Shown here: positions 1-6,662 of the stretch, piece by piece | How the letters are laid out: each line of letters begins with the position of its first letter | Position numbering within the stretch: position 1 is the stretch's first letter | DNA from: JAQUVS01 sp964389735 | GTDB taxonomy: Bacteria; Bacillota_I; Bacilli_A; RF39; UBA660 | Direction: 5' to 3' | Assembly (NCBI GenBank): GCA_964389735.1 | Contig: CAYMEJ010000043.1 | Coordinates: 1 to 7,510 of the forward strand | DNA: 7,510 nucleotides | Made by a program: the position numbers and the translations under genes | The notes under the pieces: generated by a model | Told to the model about the DNA's origin: nothing | Databases searched by the model: none | The model's input: only the letters and a program-made list of their open reading frames with translations

Positions 1-788
1 TAATTAGGAACAGCTATTTTCATTCCTTTAATATCTTCTCCAATTAATCTTGTAAAGTCTTCTATATCACAAGTACTATCACTTGTTAAATCTTTATCAT
101 CATGTCCTACTATAGCATTTAATAAAAGTGCATTATCATATACATTTCTAGTCATTGGTCCTATTTGATCTAAACTAGATGCAAATGCAACTAATCCATA
201 TCTACTTACTCTACCATAAGTAGGTTTCATTCCTACAAGACCAGTATAACTAGCTGGTTGTCTAATTGAACCACCCGTATCAGATCCAAGTGCCAAAGGT
301 ACTTCTCTACTTGCAACTGCCACTGCACTTCCTCCACTTGAACCACCTGCTATTTTAGTTCTATCCCAAGGATTCTTAGGTGCTCCAAAATAACTAGTTT
401 GACTAGTAGATCCCATAGCAAACTCATCCATATTTGTTTTACCTATTAGAATCATATTACTTTTATTAATTTTTTCTACAACAGTAGAATTATAAACTGG
501 AATAAAATTTTCTAATATTTTAGAACCACATGTAGTTCTTAAATCTTTAGTAATCATATTATCTTTTATTGCAATAGGTATACCAAATAAAATATTATCT
601 ATTTCCTTATTTTCTAATTCAATTGCTTTTTTTACAGCCTCTTCTTTATTTAAAGTTATAAATGCATTTAATTCATTATTTTCTTCTATTCTAGAAAAAG
701 CTTCATTAACTAAATCAATTGGTTTAATTTCCTTATTAACTAATTTTTCATGTATTTCTCTTATACTTAAATCTAAATATTTACTCAT
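1..788 (-). CDS. gatA: Glu-tRNA(Gln)/Asp-tRNA(Asn) amidotransferase subunit A, N-terminal part (cut by window edge)
   Basis: GatA is the glutaminase subunit of the cytoplasmic GatCAB complex, which turns misacylated Glu-tRNA(Gln) and/or Asp-tRNA(Asn) into Gln-tRNA(Gln)/Asn-tRNA(Asn). I translated the minus strand by hand. It starts MSKYLDLSIREIHEKLV and has 262 visible codons, a little over half of the usual ~480-490 residues; the C-terminus lies beyond position 1. The amidase-signature triad is visible: Lys75 in GIPIAIKDN, Ser150 in the glycine/serine loop IAGGSSGGSA, and Ser174 in GSDTGGSIRQP. The 75- and 24-residue spacings equal those I recall for the characterised Lys79/Ser154/Ser178 triad of the Staphylococcus aureus enzyme. 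The ATG at 786-788 overlaps the gatC stop by 8 nt (ATGAGTAA). It is preceded by GGTGAT at 794-799, a good match to the distal part of the Shine-Dalgarno consensus. gatB is expected downstream, outside the window. Identity is essentially certain. Confidence 0.97.
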   Translation of the reverse strand, partial: MSKYLDLSIREIHEKLVNKEIKPIDLVNEAFSRIEENNELNAFITLNKEEAVKKAIELENKEIDNILFGIPIAIKDNMITKDLRTTCGSKILENFIPVYNSTVVEKINKSNMILIGKTNMDEFAMGSTSQTSYFGAPKNPWDRTKIAGGSSGGSAVAVASREVPLALGSDTGGSIRQPASYTGLVGMKPTYGRVSRYGLVAFASSLDQIGPMTRNVYDNALLLNAIVGHDDKDLTSDSTCDIEDFTRLIGEDIKGMKIAVPN

Positions 789-1077
789 TTATCATCACCG
801 GAACTTCCACAAAATTACCACTAGATTTTGGTACATTTTTTTCTATATCTCTATAACTTAACATATCTCCCACTACATCATCCCTAGGAGTAGCATTATC
901 TTCAACAGGAGTAAACATTAATTCATCATCATAATTTTTAACATCATTAATCTTTTCTACTTCATCAAGTAATTGTTTCAATTGATATTGATATTTTTCT
1001 ATTTCTTCTTCATTTATATAAAGTCTTGCAAGCTTTGCAACATGTAATACTTCTTCTTTTGTTAATTTTTCTTTCAT
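781..1077 (-). CDS. gatC: Glu-tRNA(Gln)/Asp-tRNA(Asn) amidotransferase subunit C
   Basis: GatC is the small non-catalytic subunit that wraps round GatA and stabilises the GatCAB tRNA-dependent amidotransferase. The protein is 98 residues, the normal family length. It has the typical N-terminal helix pattern (TKEEVLHVAKLARLYINEEE, residues 6-25), a central helical segment to about residue 47, the TPRDD-type turn at residues 63-67, and the conserved tail ending in NFVEVPVMI (residues 88-96). The open frame continues upstream to 1155, but the start at 1075-1077 is preferred: GGAGG at 1083-1087 sits 5 nt before it, the GatC homology begins there, and a longer start would include the promoter and terminator DNA. 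The gene is first in a gatC-gatA unit and overlaps gatA by 8 nt, which suggests coupled translation. It has its own promoter at 1108-1136. Confidence 0.96.
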   Translation of the reverse strand: MKEKLTKEEVLHVAKLARLYINEEEIEKYQYQLKQLLDEVEKINDVKNYDDELMFTPVEDNATPRDDVVGDMLSYRDIEKNVPKSSGNFVEVPVMINE

Positions 1078-1082
1078 AATAA

Positions 1083-1087
1083 CCTCC
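1083..1087 (-). promoter_or_regulatory. Shine-Dalgarno site fixing the gatC start
   Basis: The minus strand reads GGAGGTTATTATG, with GGAGG 5 nt before the ATG at 1077. The other in-frame start, at 1155, has no such site before it. This decides the 98-residue form of GatC over the 124-residue open frame. Confidence 0.85.
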
Positions 1088-1107
1088 AAATAAATGTTAC
1101 TGAACAT

Positions 1108-1136
1108 ATTATAGCATAAAAACGAAATAGATTTAA
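1108..1136 (-). promoter_or_regulatory. Sigma-A-type promoter for gatCA
   Basis: The minus strand carries a perfect -10 box TATAAT (1108-1113) preceded by TGC, so it is an extended -10 (TGCTATAAT, 1108-1116). A weak -35, TTAAAT (1131-1136, 3 of 6 matches), lies exactly 17 nt upstream. Transcription would begin near 1101, giving a leader of about 24 nt, too short for a T-box or riboswitch. The promoter follows directly after the ligA terminator, so gatCA appears to be an independent unit. Confidence 0.7.
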
Positions 1137-1145
1137 GGAAATAAC

Positions 1146-1175
1146 AAAAAAACACAAATTATTTTGTGCTTTTTT
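1146..1175 (-). terminator. Rho-independent terminator of the pcrA-ligA unit, overlapping the ligA stop codon
   Basis: On the minus strand a stem CACAAA/TTTGTG with loop ATAA (1153-1168) is flanked by an A-run before it and an unbroken run of seven T after it (1146-1152). A G-U pair and six A-U pairs can extend the stem. The TAA stop codon of ligA (1159-1161) is inside the loop, so the last codons of ligA form the 5' arm. On the plus strand the extended stem has an A-C mismatch where the minus strand has G-U, so the minus direction is favoured. Confidence 0.85.
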
Positions 1176-3141
1176 CATTAAAATCTTCTTCGCTCCAAAT
1201 AGGTATTCCTAACTCTTTGGCTTTATCATATTTACTACCAGGATTCTCTCCAACAATAACTGCAAAAGTCTTCTTACTAACAGATGAACTAGTCTTTCCT
1301 CCTAGTAATTCAATTTGTTCCTCTATTTCATCTCTAGTATATTTAACTAAACTTCCAGTTACTACAAAAGTTTTTCCATCAAAATTACTATTACTTTCTA
1401 CCTTAGGACCAGTATAAATAGTATTTATTCCTAATTCTTTTAAAGAATTTATTTCATTCATATTTTTCTCATTAGCAAAATATTCAATTATTGATTTAGC
1501 TATTATTTCTCCAATATCAGGAATATTAACTAATTCATCAAAAGATGCATTCATAAAGTTATCTAAATCATTAAATTTGATAGCTAATAATTTAGCAGTT
1601 TTTTCACCAACATTAGGAATTCCTAATGCAAATATTAATCTTTCTAAAGAATTAGATTTAGAATTTTCTATTGATTCAAGTAATTTATCTACTGATTTAT
1701 CTCCATATCCTTCTAAAGAAGTTAACTCATCATGATATCTACCTAATTTATAGATATCAGTAAAATCTTTTATATATTTATAATTATAAAAATCTTCTAT
1801 TATCTTATCACCTAAACCATCTATATTCATAGCTTGTCTACTAACAAAATGACAAAGTGATTCAATCTTTCTAGCAGGACACTTATTATTAAAACAATAA
1901 TAATCTACTTGTCCTTCTTTTTTAAATAAAAATTCTCCACATATTGGACATTTTTTTATCATTTCAAAAGGTTGTTCTTTTCCTGTTCTTCTTTCTTTTT
2001 TAGCTTCTATTACTTCTGGTATTACATCTCCAGCTTTTCTAATTGCAACAATATCTCCTACTTTTAAATCTCTTTCTTTAACAAAATCTTCATTATGAAG
2101 TGTTGCTCTAGATATAGTAGAACCCATTACTATAACTGGGTCTAAGACTGCATTAGGAGTAATTTGTCCAGTTCTTCCTACTGTAAAAATAATATCCACA
2201 AGTTTTGTTAATACTTCTTCAGCTGGGAACTTATATGCAGTAGCCCATTTAGGATACTTTGAAGTAAATCCTAATTTCCTTTGCATAGCAATGTCATTTA
2301 CTTTTATAACAACACCATCTATATCATATGGTAATTCTTTTCTATTAGCAGTTTGATACTCAATGAACTCTAATATTCCATTAACATCATTAACAAGTTT
2401 ATTATTTGGATTAGTTTTAAATCCTAATTTATTCATGTACTCTAATGCTTCCATATGTGTTTTAAATCCATAATCTTCAGGTGCTGGTAAATGATATATA
2501 AATGTATCAAGTTTTCTAGAAGCAGTTACTGATGAATCTAATTGTCTAATAGAACCAGCTGCTGCATTACGAGGATTTTGAAGTAATGGTTTACCTTGTT
2601 CCAAACGAACCCTATTAATATCATCTAGAGTTTTCTTACTCATGTATATTTCTCCACGTACTTCAATATCTACTTTTTCTTTTAATGTAAGCGGAATAGT
2701 CTTTATTGTTTTAGCATTATTAGTAATATCTTCTCCAACTACTCCATTACCACGTGTAGCTGCTCTTACTAATTTACCATCTACATATTTTAAAGAAACA
2801 CTTAATCCATCTATTTTTAATTCACATACATATTGTGGATTAAATCCTTCCTTTTTAATTCTATTATCAAAATTAATTATTTCACTCTCATTAAAAACAT
2901 TACTTAAAGAAAGCATAGGTACTTCATGTTCTACTTTATTAAAACCTTCTAATACTTCTCCACCGATTCTATGAGTAGGAGAATCTTCCCTAATTAATTC
3001 TGGATATTTTTCTTCTAATTCAATTAATTCTCTTAAATATTTATCAAACTCTTGATCTGTTATAACAGGATTATCTAAGACATGATAATTATAATTAGCA
3101 TCATTTAATATTTGTACAAGTTCATCTATTCTATCTTTCAT
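1159..3141 (-). CDS. ligA: NAD+-dependent DNA ligase LigA
   Basis: This enzyme seals nicks in DNA during replication and repair, using NAD+ to adenylate its active-site lysine. At 660 residues it is full length for the family. Domains in order: the NAD-binding Ia domain (about 1-60, with Y18...VITDQEFD); the adenylation domain with the nucleotidyl-lysine motif CELKIDG (Lys109), ATRGNG (128-133), EVRGE (160-164) and DGVVIKV (275-281); the OB fold (about 310-390, with VGRTGQITPNA); a four-cysteine zinc finger (Cys398, 401, 416, 421); helix-hairpin-helix repeats (about 435-565, including GIPNVGEKTAKLL); and a C-terminal BRCT domain (about 585-655, FDGKTFVVTGSL). No key residue is missing. The ATG at 3139-3141 follows TAGGAGG (3147-3153), in which TAG is the stop of the upstream lipoprotein gene; the gap is 9 nt. 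It is the last gene of the pcrA unit and ends in a terminator. Confidence 0.98.
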   Translation of the reverse strand: MKDRIDELVQILNDANYNYHVLDNPVITDQEFDKYLRELIELEEKYPELIREDSPTHRIGGEVLEGFNKVEHEVPMLSLSNVFNESEIINFDNRIKKEGFNPQYVCELKIDGLSVSLKYVDGKLVRAATRGNGVVGEDITNNAKTIKTIPLTLKEKVDIEVRGEIYMSKKTLDDINRVRLEQGKPLLQNPRNAAAGSIRQLDSSVTASRKLDTFIYHLPAPEDYGFKTHMEALEYMNKLGFKTNPNNKLVNDVNGILEFIEYQTANRKELPYDIDGVVIKVNDIAMQRKLGFTSKYPKWATAYKFPAEEVLTKLVDIIFTVGRTGQITPNAVLDPVIVMGSTISRATLHNEDFVKERDLKVGDIVAIRKAGDVIPEVIEAKKERRTGKEQPFEMIKKCPICGEFLFKKEGQVDYYCFNNKCPARKIESLCHFVSRQAMNIDGLGDKIIEDFYNYKYIKDFTDIYKLGRYHDELTSLEGYGDKSVDKLLESIENSKSNSLERLIFALGIPNVGEKTAKLLAIKFNDLDNFMNASFDELVNIPDIGEIIAKSIIEYFANEKNMNEINSLKELGINTIYTGPKVESNSNFDGKTFVVTGSLVKYTRDEIEEQIELLGGKTSSSVSKKTFAVIVGENPGSKYDKAKELGIPIWSEEDFNEKSTK

Positions 3142-3150
3142 ATAAACCTC

Positions 3151-3564
3151 CTATTTTTTAAGAGTTGCTGCTGATATCCAATCAGATAATTTTTCATCTT
3201 TAATTAATTCAGTAGCAGATATATCATATGCATTTTCTGATGAAAATGGTCCATATATATCCCTTTCACTACTATCAATAATGTAATATAAAATATTAAT
3301 AGTTTCATCCGTTTTATCTAAGCATTTTAATACAATAAAATTATCTCCATACTTGAATTCTGTTATATAAGTCTTAATACCAACAGTAGTACCTTGACCA
3401 TTCTCAAACATTAAATCATCACCTGATTTAATTCCTAATACTATTTCATTAATATTAATTTTTCTAATAACATAATCGTTAGGTAAATCATAATCCCATT
3501 CATAGTTTTTACCACATCCTGCTAAACAAAAAACACAACATATTAATACTAATATTTTTTTCAC
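3151..3564 (-). CDS. Small lipoprotein of unknown function (possibly DUF3997-like)
   Basis: With the GTG start chosen here the product is 137 residues. It begins with two lysines, a hydrophobic stretch (ILVLICCVF) and a lipobox LAGC with Cys17 as the lipidation site, so it should be exported by Sec and anchored on the outer face of the membrane. The mature part (CGKNYEWDYDLPNDYVI onward) is small, acidic and probably beta-rich. It contains ILYYIIDSSERDIYGPFS, which resembles the 'YWIID...YGP' pattern I associate with DUF3997 lipoproteins; that match is from memory and uncertain. An ATG at 3580-3582 is in frame, but it lies inside the preceding gene and lacks a ribosome site. The GTG at 3562-3564 has AGGTGG (3569-3574) 4 nt upstream and gives a normal signal peptide. 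It sits in the pcrA-ligA operon. Function is not known. Confidence 0.85.
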   Translation of the reverse strand: MKKILVLICCVFCLAGCGKNYEWDYDLPNDYVIRKININEIVLGIKSGDDLMFENGQGTTVGIKTYITEFKYGDNFIVLKCLDKTDETINILYYIIDSSERDIYGPFSSENAYDISATELIKDEKLSDWISAATLKK

Positions 3565-3568
3565 ATTA

Positions 3569-3574
3569 CCACCT
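3569..3574 (-). promoter_or_regulatory. Shine-Dalgarno site fixing the lipoprotein GTG start
   Basis: The minus strand reads TAGGTGGTAATGTG. AGGTGG is a one-mismatch Shine-Dalgarno whose AG comes from the TAG stop of the nucleotidyltransferase gene. It stands 4 nt before GTG and downstream of the competing ATG at 3582, which it therefore cannot serve. Confidence 0.7.
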
Positions 3575-4484
3575 AGTTCCATAATTTTTTTGGATATTCA
3601 CCATCTTCTATTAATTTATTTATTTCTTCTACTACTTTTGGTTTATCTTCTTTATATGTAACACCTTGCCATCTTGCAGTAGTAGTCAATAAAGATACAC
3701 GAGCAATATCTTCTTTAATTAAATCTGATACAACCTCAGGTATTAAATATTCACATTTTAAATTATTATCTTTATTCATATCTAAAAATGTAATAAATCT
3801 TTCTTCTAAATATTTAAAAATACTTTGATCAAAACAAAACATATTCATAGAAACTGGATGACTTTTTAAAACAGTAAATTGTTCTCTATCATCAAGAGGA
3901 TCACATACTATTTTACCATCTACTTCTTCAATAGAAGATTCAACCAACTTATCAAGTAGATTACCATTATTTATACAAACTCCTCTTTTAACAGAACCAA
4001 ATTCAGTTAAAGTATTAATTACAGAGTATCCTACTACTGCATACTCTTCCTTTTCAGTTCGTTTTTTATTTTTAATAAATTCACTTGCAACAAAGAAAGC
4101 ATCTCTTCCATAAAAATCATCTGCATTTATAATAATAAAATCTTCTTTTATATTATTTTTTGCTGCTAAAATTGCATGTCCTGTACCCCAAGGTTTAGTT
4201 CTACCTTCAGGAACACTATAACCATCTGGTAAATCATCTAACTTTTGAAAAACATATTCAACAGGTATATGTTTTTCTACTCTTTTACCTATAGTATTTT
4301 TAAATTCTTCATATATTTCTTCTTTAATAATAAATACTACTTTATTAAAACCAGCTTTAACTGCATCATATACTGAATAATCTATAATAAATTCATCATT
4401 AGGGCCAACTGGTTCAATTTGTTTTAAACCTCCAAATCTACTACCCATACCTGCAGCCATTATTAATAAAGTCATATTTTTCAT
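3573..4484 (-). CDS. Sugar-phosphate nucleotidyltransferase-like protein (NTP_transferase, GT-A fold)
   Basis: The 303-residue protein belongs to the family that joins a nucleoside triphosphate to a sugar 1-phosphate to give an NDP-sugar and pyrophosphate, in the cytoplasm. Visible signatures: the nucleotide-binding loop LLIMAAGMGSRFGGLKQIEPVGP (about 6-28, with Arg16 and Lys21), PWGTGHA (98-104), and the metal-binding centre NADDFYG (120-126). Later come VSMNMFCFD (211-219) and WQGVTYKED (272-280), which I recall as typical of a Bacillota/Bacteroidota subgroup usually annotated only as 'nucleotidyltransferase'. The glycine-rich GGLKQ replaces the P-x-T part of the GalU/RmlA loop, so it should not be named GalU. 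The substrate and the nucleotide are unknown. The start at 4482-4484 lies 7 nt after the pcrA stop with only a weak ribosome site, which points to translational coupling. An ATG three codons later has no better site. Confidence 0.87.
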   Translation of the reverse strand: MKNMTLLIMAAGMGSRFGGLKQIEPVGPNDEFIIDYSVYDAVKAGFNKVVFIIKEEIYEEFKNTIGKRVEKHIPVEYVFQKLDDLPDGYSVPEGRTKPWGTGHAILAAKNNIKEDFIIINADDFYGRDAFFVASEFIKNKKRTEKEEYAVVGYSVINTLTEFGSVKRGVCINNGNLLDKLVESSIEEVDGKIVCDPLDDREQFTVLKSHPVSMNMFCFDQSIFKYLEERFITFLDMNKDNNLKCEYLIPEVVSDLIKEDIARVSLLTTTARWQGVTYKEDKPKVVEEINKLIEDGEYPKKLWN

Positions 4485-4491
4485 ATTATCA

Positions 4492-6585
4492 TCACACTTT
4501 CTTTATACTTTTATGATTTTTCATTAATTTTTTAATTCCATGAGGACTCTTAAAAGCAATACTCATTAATGTATTAGATACTTCAACTACTCTACCAGCA
4601 CCAAATATATCATGATATACATAGTCTCCTACTTCATAGTTCATATCTTCTTTATACATTACATCTTCTTTTACTAACTTTTCAGACTCTTCTTTTTCTT
4701 CCTTAGATTTAATTTCTAATAAGTCCTTATCTATTTCTGAAATAAACCTACTAGCAGGATTAACTTGTTCTTTACCAAACAAAGTTCTTCTTCTAGCATT
4801 TATCAAAAATAATTTATCTTTAGCTCTTGTTATAGCAACATAACAAAGTCTTCTTTCTTCTTCTAATTCTGAATTATCCATCAAAGAATTAATATGCGGA
4901 AATATTCCTTCTTCTAATCCAATTACAAAAACATTATTGAACTCTAATCCTTTAACAGAATGCACAGTCATTAAACTAACTTTATTTGAACCATCTCTAT
5001 ATTCATCTCTATCACTTACTAAACTAGTCTCAAGTAAGAAGTCCTCTAATGAGATAAGTCCATCTCTTTCTTCAAATGCTTTAGTAATTGATTTGAATTC
5101 CTCTAAGTTTTCTAATCTAATATCAGCTTCTAATGATTTTTCATCCTCTAATTCTTTTCTCATTCCTGATACTTCTAAAACTTTATCAACTAATTCTGTT
5201 AAAGTAATATTTTCACTAACTCTTTTTAATTCTTCAATAGTATTTTTAAATTCTAATTCTTTACCAGAAGAAATAGCATCATACATACTAATATTTTCCA
5301 TATCAGACTTTTCTAATAAATTTTGAATAGTCTTTAAACCAATTCCTCTTTTAGGAGTATTAATAACTCTTTGTAAACTAACATTATCTCTTTCATTATG
5401 AATAAGTCTTAAATATGCCATTAAATCTTTAATTTCTTTTCTAGAATAGAAATAAAAACTACCTACAACTCTATATGGAATATTTTGTTTTAATAATTCT
5501 TCTTCAACAATACGAGATTGAGCATTAGTACGATAAAGAATTGCAATATCATCATAATTAGCTCCATTTGTAACTAATGTTTTAATTTCTCTTATTGCAA
5601 AAAAAGCTTCATCTCTTTCATCATATGCTCTATAATAATTTATCTTTTCTCCTTCACCTTTAGAACTCCAAAGATTCTTTTCTTTTCTACCAACATTATT
5701 CTTAATAACCATATTAGCAGCATCCAAAATATTCTTTGTTGATCTATAGTTTTCCTCTAATAAAATAGTTTTAGTACTAGGATAATCTTTTTCAAAATTT
5801 AATATATTTCTATAATTAGCTCCTCTCCAAGAATAAATACTTTGATCAGGATCACCAACTACACATATATTTTTATATTTTGCTGACATCATCTTAGATA
5901 CTATATATTGTGCCTCATTTGTATCTTGATATTCATCTATTAATACATATTTAAATCTATCTTGATATTTTTCTAACACACCAGGATTACTTCTAAATAA
6001 TCTAATAGGTAATATTAATAAATCATCAAAATCCATTGAATTATTACTCTTAAGTTTCTTTTCATATTTTTCAAATACTTTTAATACAATTTTTTCAAAA
6101 TCACTAGCAGCATATTTTTCATACATTTCAGGTGTTAGTAATTCATTTTTACATCCACTTATTTTATTTTTTATTGCTGTAGGATTATATTGTTTAGGAT
6201 CTAAATCCATGTCTTTTAAAATTCTTTTTATTACTGTTAAAGAATCATCACTATCCATAATTACAAAATTTCTATCATATCCTAATAATTCACAATTCTC
6301 TCTTATTACTTTTAATCCAAAAGAATGGAATGTAGAAACTTGAATATAATTAGCTTTTTCACCAATTAAATCTATTATTCTAGTTTTCATTTCTTTAGCA
6401 GCTTTATTAGTAAATGTAATAGCAAGTATATTATAAGGACTTACATCTTTTTCTTCTATTAAGTATGCTATTTTAGTTGTTAATACCTTAGTTTTACCAG
6501 AACCTGCTCCTGCTAAAATAAGTAGAGGTCCATCTGTATTTAATACTGCTTCTCTTTGTTTATCGTTTAATCCATCTATGTTCAT
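4492..6585 (-). CDS. pcrA: ATP-dependent DNA helicase PcrA (UvrD/Rep family)
   Basis: PcrA is a superfamily 1A 3'-5' DNA helicase that acts in repair, plasmid replication, removal of recombinase filaments and clearing of stalled RNA polymerase. The 697-residue protein has all the motifs: Q motif LNDKQREAV (6-14), Walker A AGAGSGKT (25-32, Lys31), Ia TFTNKAAKEM (57-66), II DEYQD (217-221), III GDPDQSIYSWRGA (244-256), IV ENYRS (278-282), V VHSVKGLEF (541-549) and VI YVAITRAK (582-589). A charged linker of about 30 residues (around 618-648) leads to a C-terminal Tudor-like domain (about 650-697, GDYVYHDIFGAGRVVEV), which in Bacillus PcrA binds RNA polymerase. That domain favours PcrA over Rep. 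The ATG at 6583-6585 is served by AGGG 7 nt upstream. It is the first gene of a four-gene unit. Its stop is the first of three consecutive in-frame stops, TGA TGA TAA. Confidence 0.97.
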   Translation of the reverse strand: MNIDGLNDKQREAVLNTDGPLLILAGAGSGKTKVLTTKIAYLIEEKDVSPYNILAITFTNKAAKEMKTRIIDLIGEKANYIQVSTFHSFGLKVIRENCELLGYDRNFVIMDSDDSLTVIKRILKDMDLDPKQYNPTAIKNKISGCKNELLTPEMYEKYAASDFEKIVLKVFEKYEKKLKSNNSMDFDDLLILPIRLFRSNPGVLEKYQDRFKYVLIDEYQDTNEAQYIVSKMMSAKYKNICVVGDPDQSIYSWRGANYRNILNFEKDYPSTKTILLEENYRSTKNILDAANMVIKNNVGRKEKNLWSSKGEGEKINYYRAYDERDEAFFAIREIKTLVTNGANYDDIAILYRTNAQSRIVEEELLKQNIPYRVVGSFYFYSRKEIKDLMAYLRLIHNERDNVSLQRVINTPKRGIGLKTIQNLLEKSDMENISMYDAISSGKELEFKNTIEELKRVSENITLTELVDKVLEVSGMRKELEDEKSLEADIRLENLEEFKSITKAFEERDGLISLEDFLLETSLVSDRDEYRDGSNKVSLMTVHSVKGLEFNNVFVIGLEEGIFPHINSLMDNSELEEERRLCYVAITRAKDKLFLINARRRTLFGKEQVNPASRFISEIDKDLLEIKSKEEKEESEKLVKEDVMYKEDMNYEVGDYVYHDIFGAGRVVEVSNTLMSIAFKSPHGIKKLMKNHKSIKKV

Positions 6586-6609
6586 TTTCTTACCCTACTT
6601 CCTAATAAT

Positions 6610-6638
6610 ATTATACTATATTATGAAATTGATATAAA
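6610..6638 (-). promoter_or_regulatory. Sigma-A-type promoter for the pcrA-ligA operon
   Basis: The minus strand has a perfect -10 box TATAAT (6610-6615) and a -35 TTTATA (6633-6638, 4 of 6 matches) with an ideal 17-nt spacer. The predicted start is near 6603, leaving a leader of about 18 nt. The -35 begins right after the T-tract of the upstream gene's terminator, which fits the start of a new transcription unit. Confidence 0.7.
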
Positions 6639-6662
6639 GAAAAAAGAATCAAATGATTCTCT
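6639..6662 (-). terminator. Rho-independent terminator of the PH-like gene
   Basis: The minus strand forms the stem AGAATC/GATTCT with loop ATTT (6645-6660), extendable by a G-U and an A-U pair, followed by six T (6640-6645). It starts immediately after the TAA stop at 6662-6664. The plus strand has no matching T-run, so it works in the minus direction. It separates this gene from the pcrA promoter. Confidence 0.8.

Noticed and set aside
1101..1110. Short inverted repeat GTTCAGTAAC near the gatC transcription start (plus-strand positions about 1096-1105)
   Set aside because: The arms are only 3 bp, which is expected by chance.
1078..1155. N-terminal extension of GatC to an upstream ATG at 1155
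   Set aside because: This stretch holds the gatCA promoter, the ribosome site and part of the ligA terminator, and GatC homology begins only at 1077.
1078..1158. T-box leader or riboswitch before gatC
   Set aside because: The predicted leader is only about 24 nt and there is no stem-loop array or T-box-like sequence.
1166..1417. Plus-strand open frame of 83 codons
   Set aside because: It lies wholly inside ligA on the opposite strand (BRCT region), has no ribosome site of note, and its composition is what antisense of AT-rich coding DNA gives.
2642..2974. Plus-strand open frame of 110 codons
   Set aside because: It is antisense to the ligA adenylation domain, whose motifs are intact. The Ser/Thr/Leu-rich translation is typical of a shadow frame.
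4937..5326. Plus-strand open frame of 129 codons
   Set aside because: It is antisense to conserved pcrA sequence and its Ser/Leu/Asn-rich translation resembles no protein family.
4492..6585. Mycoplasma-type code with TGA as tryptophan
   Set aside because: All Trp codons checked are TGG, and all genes reach family-typical full length with TGA treated as stop.
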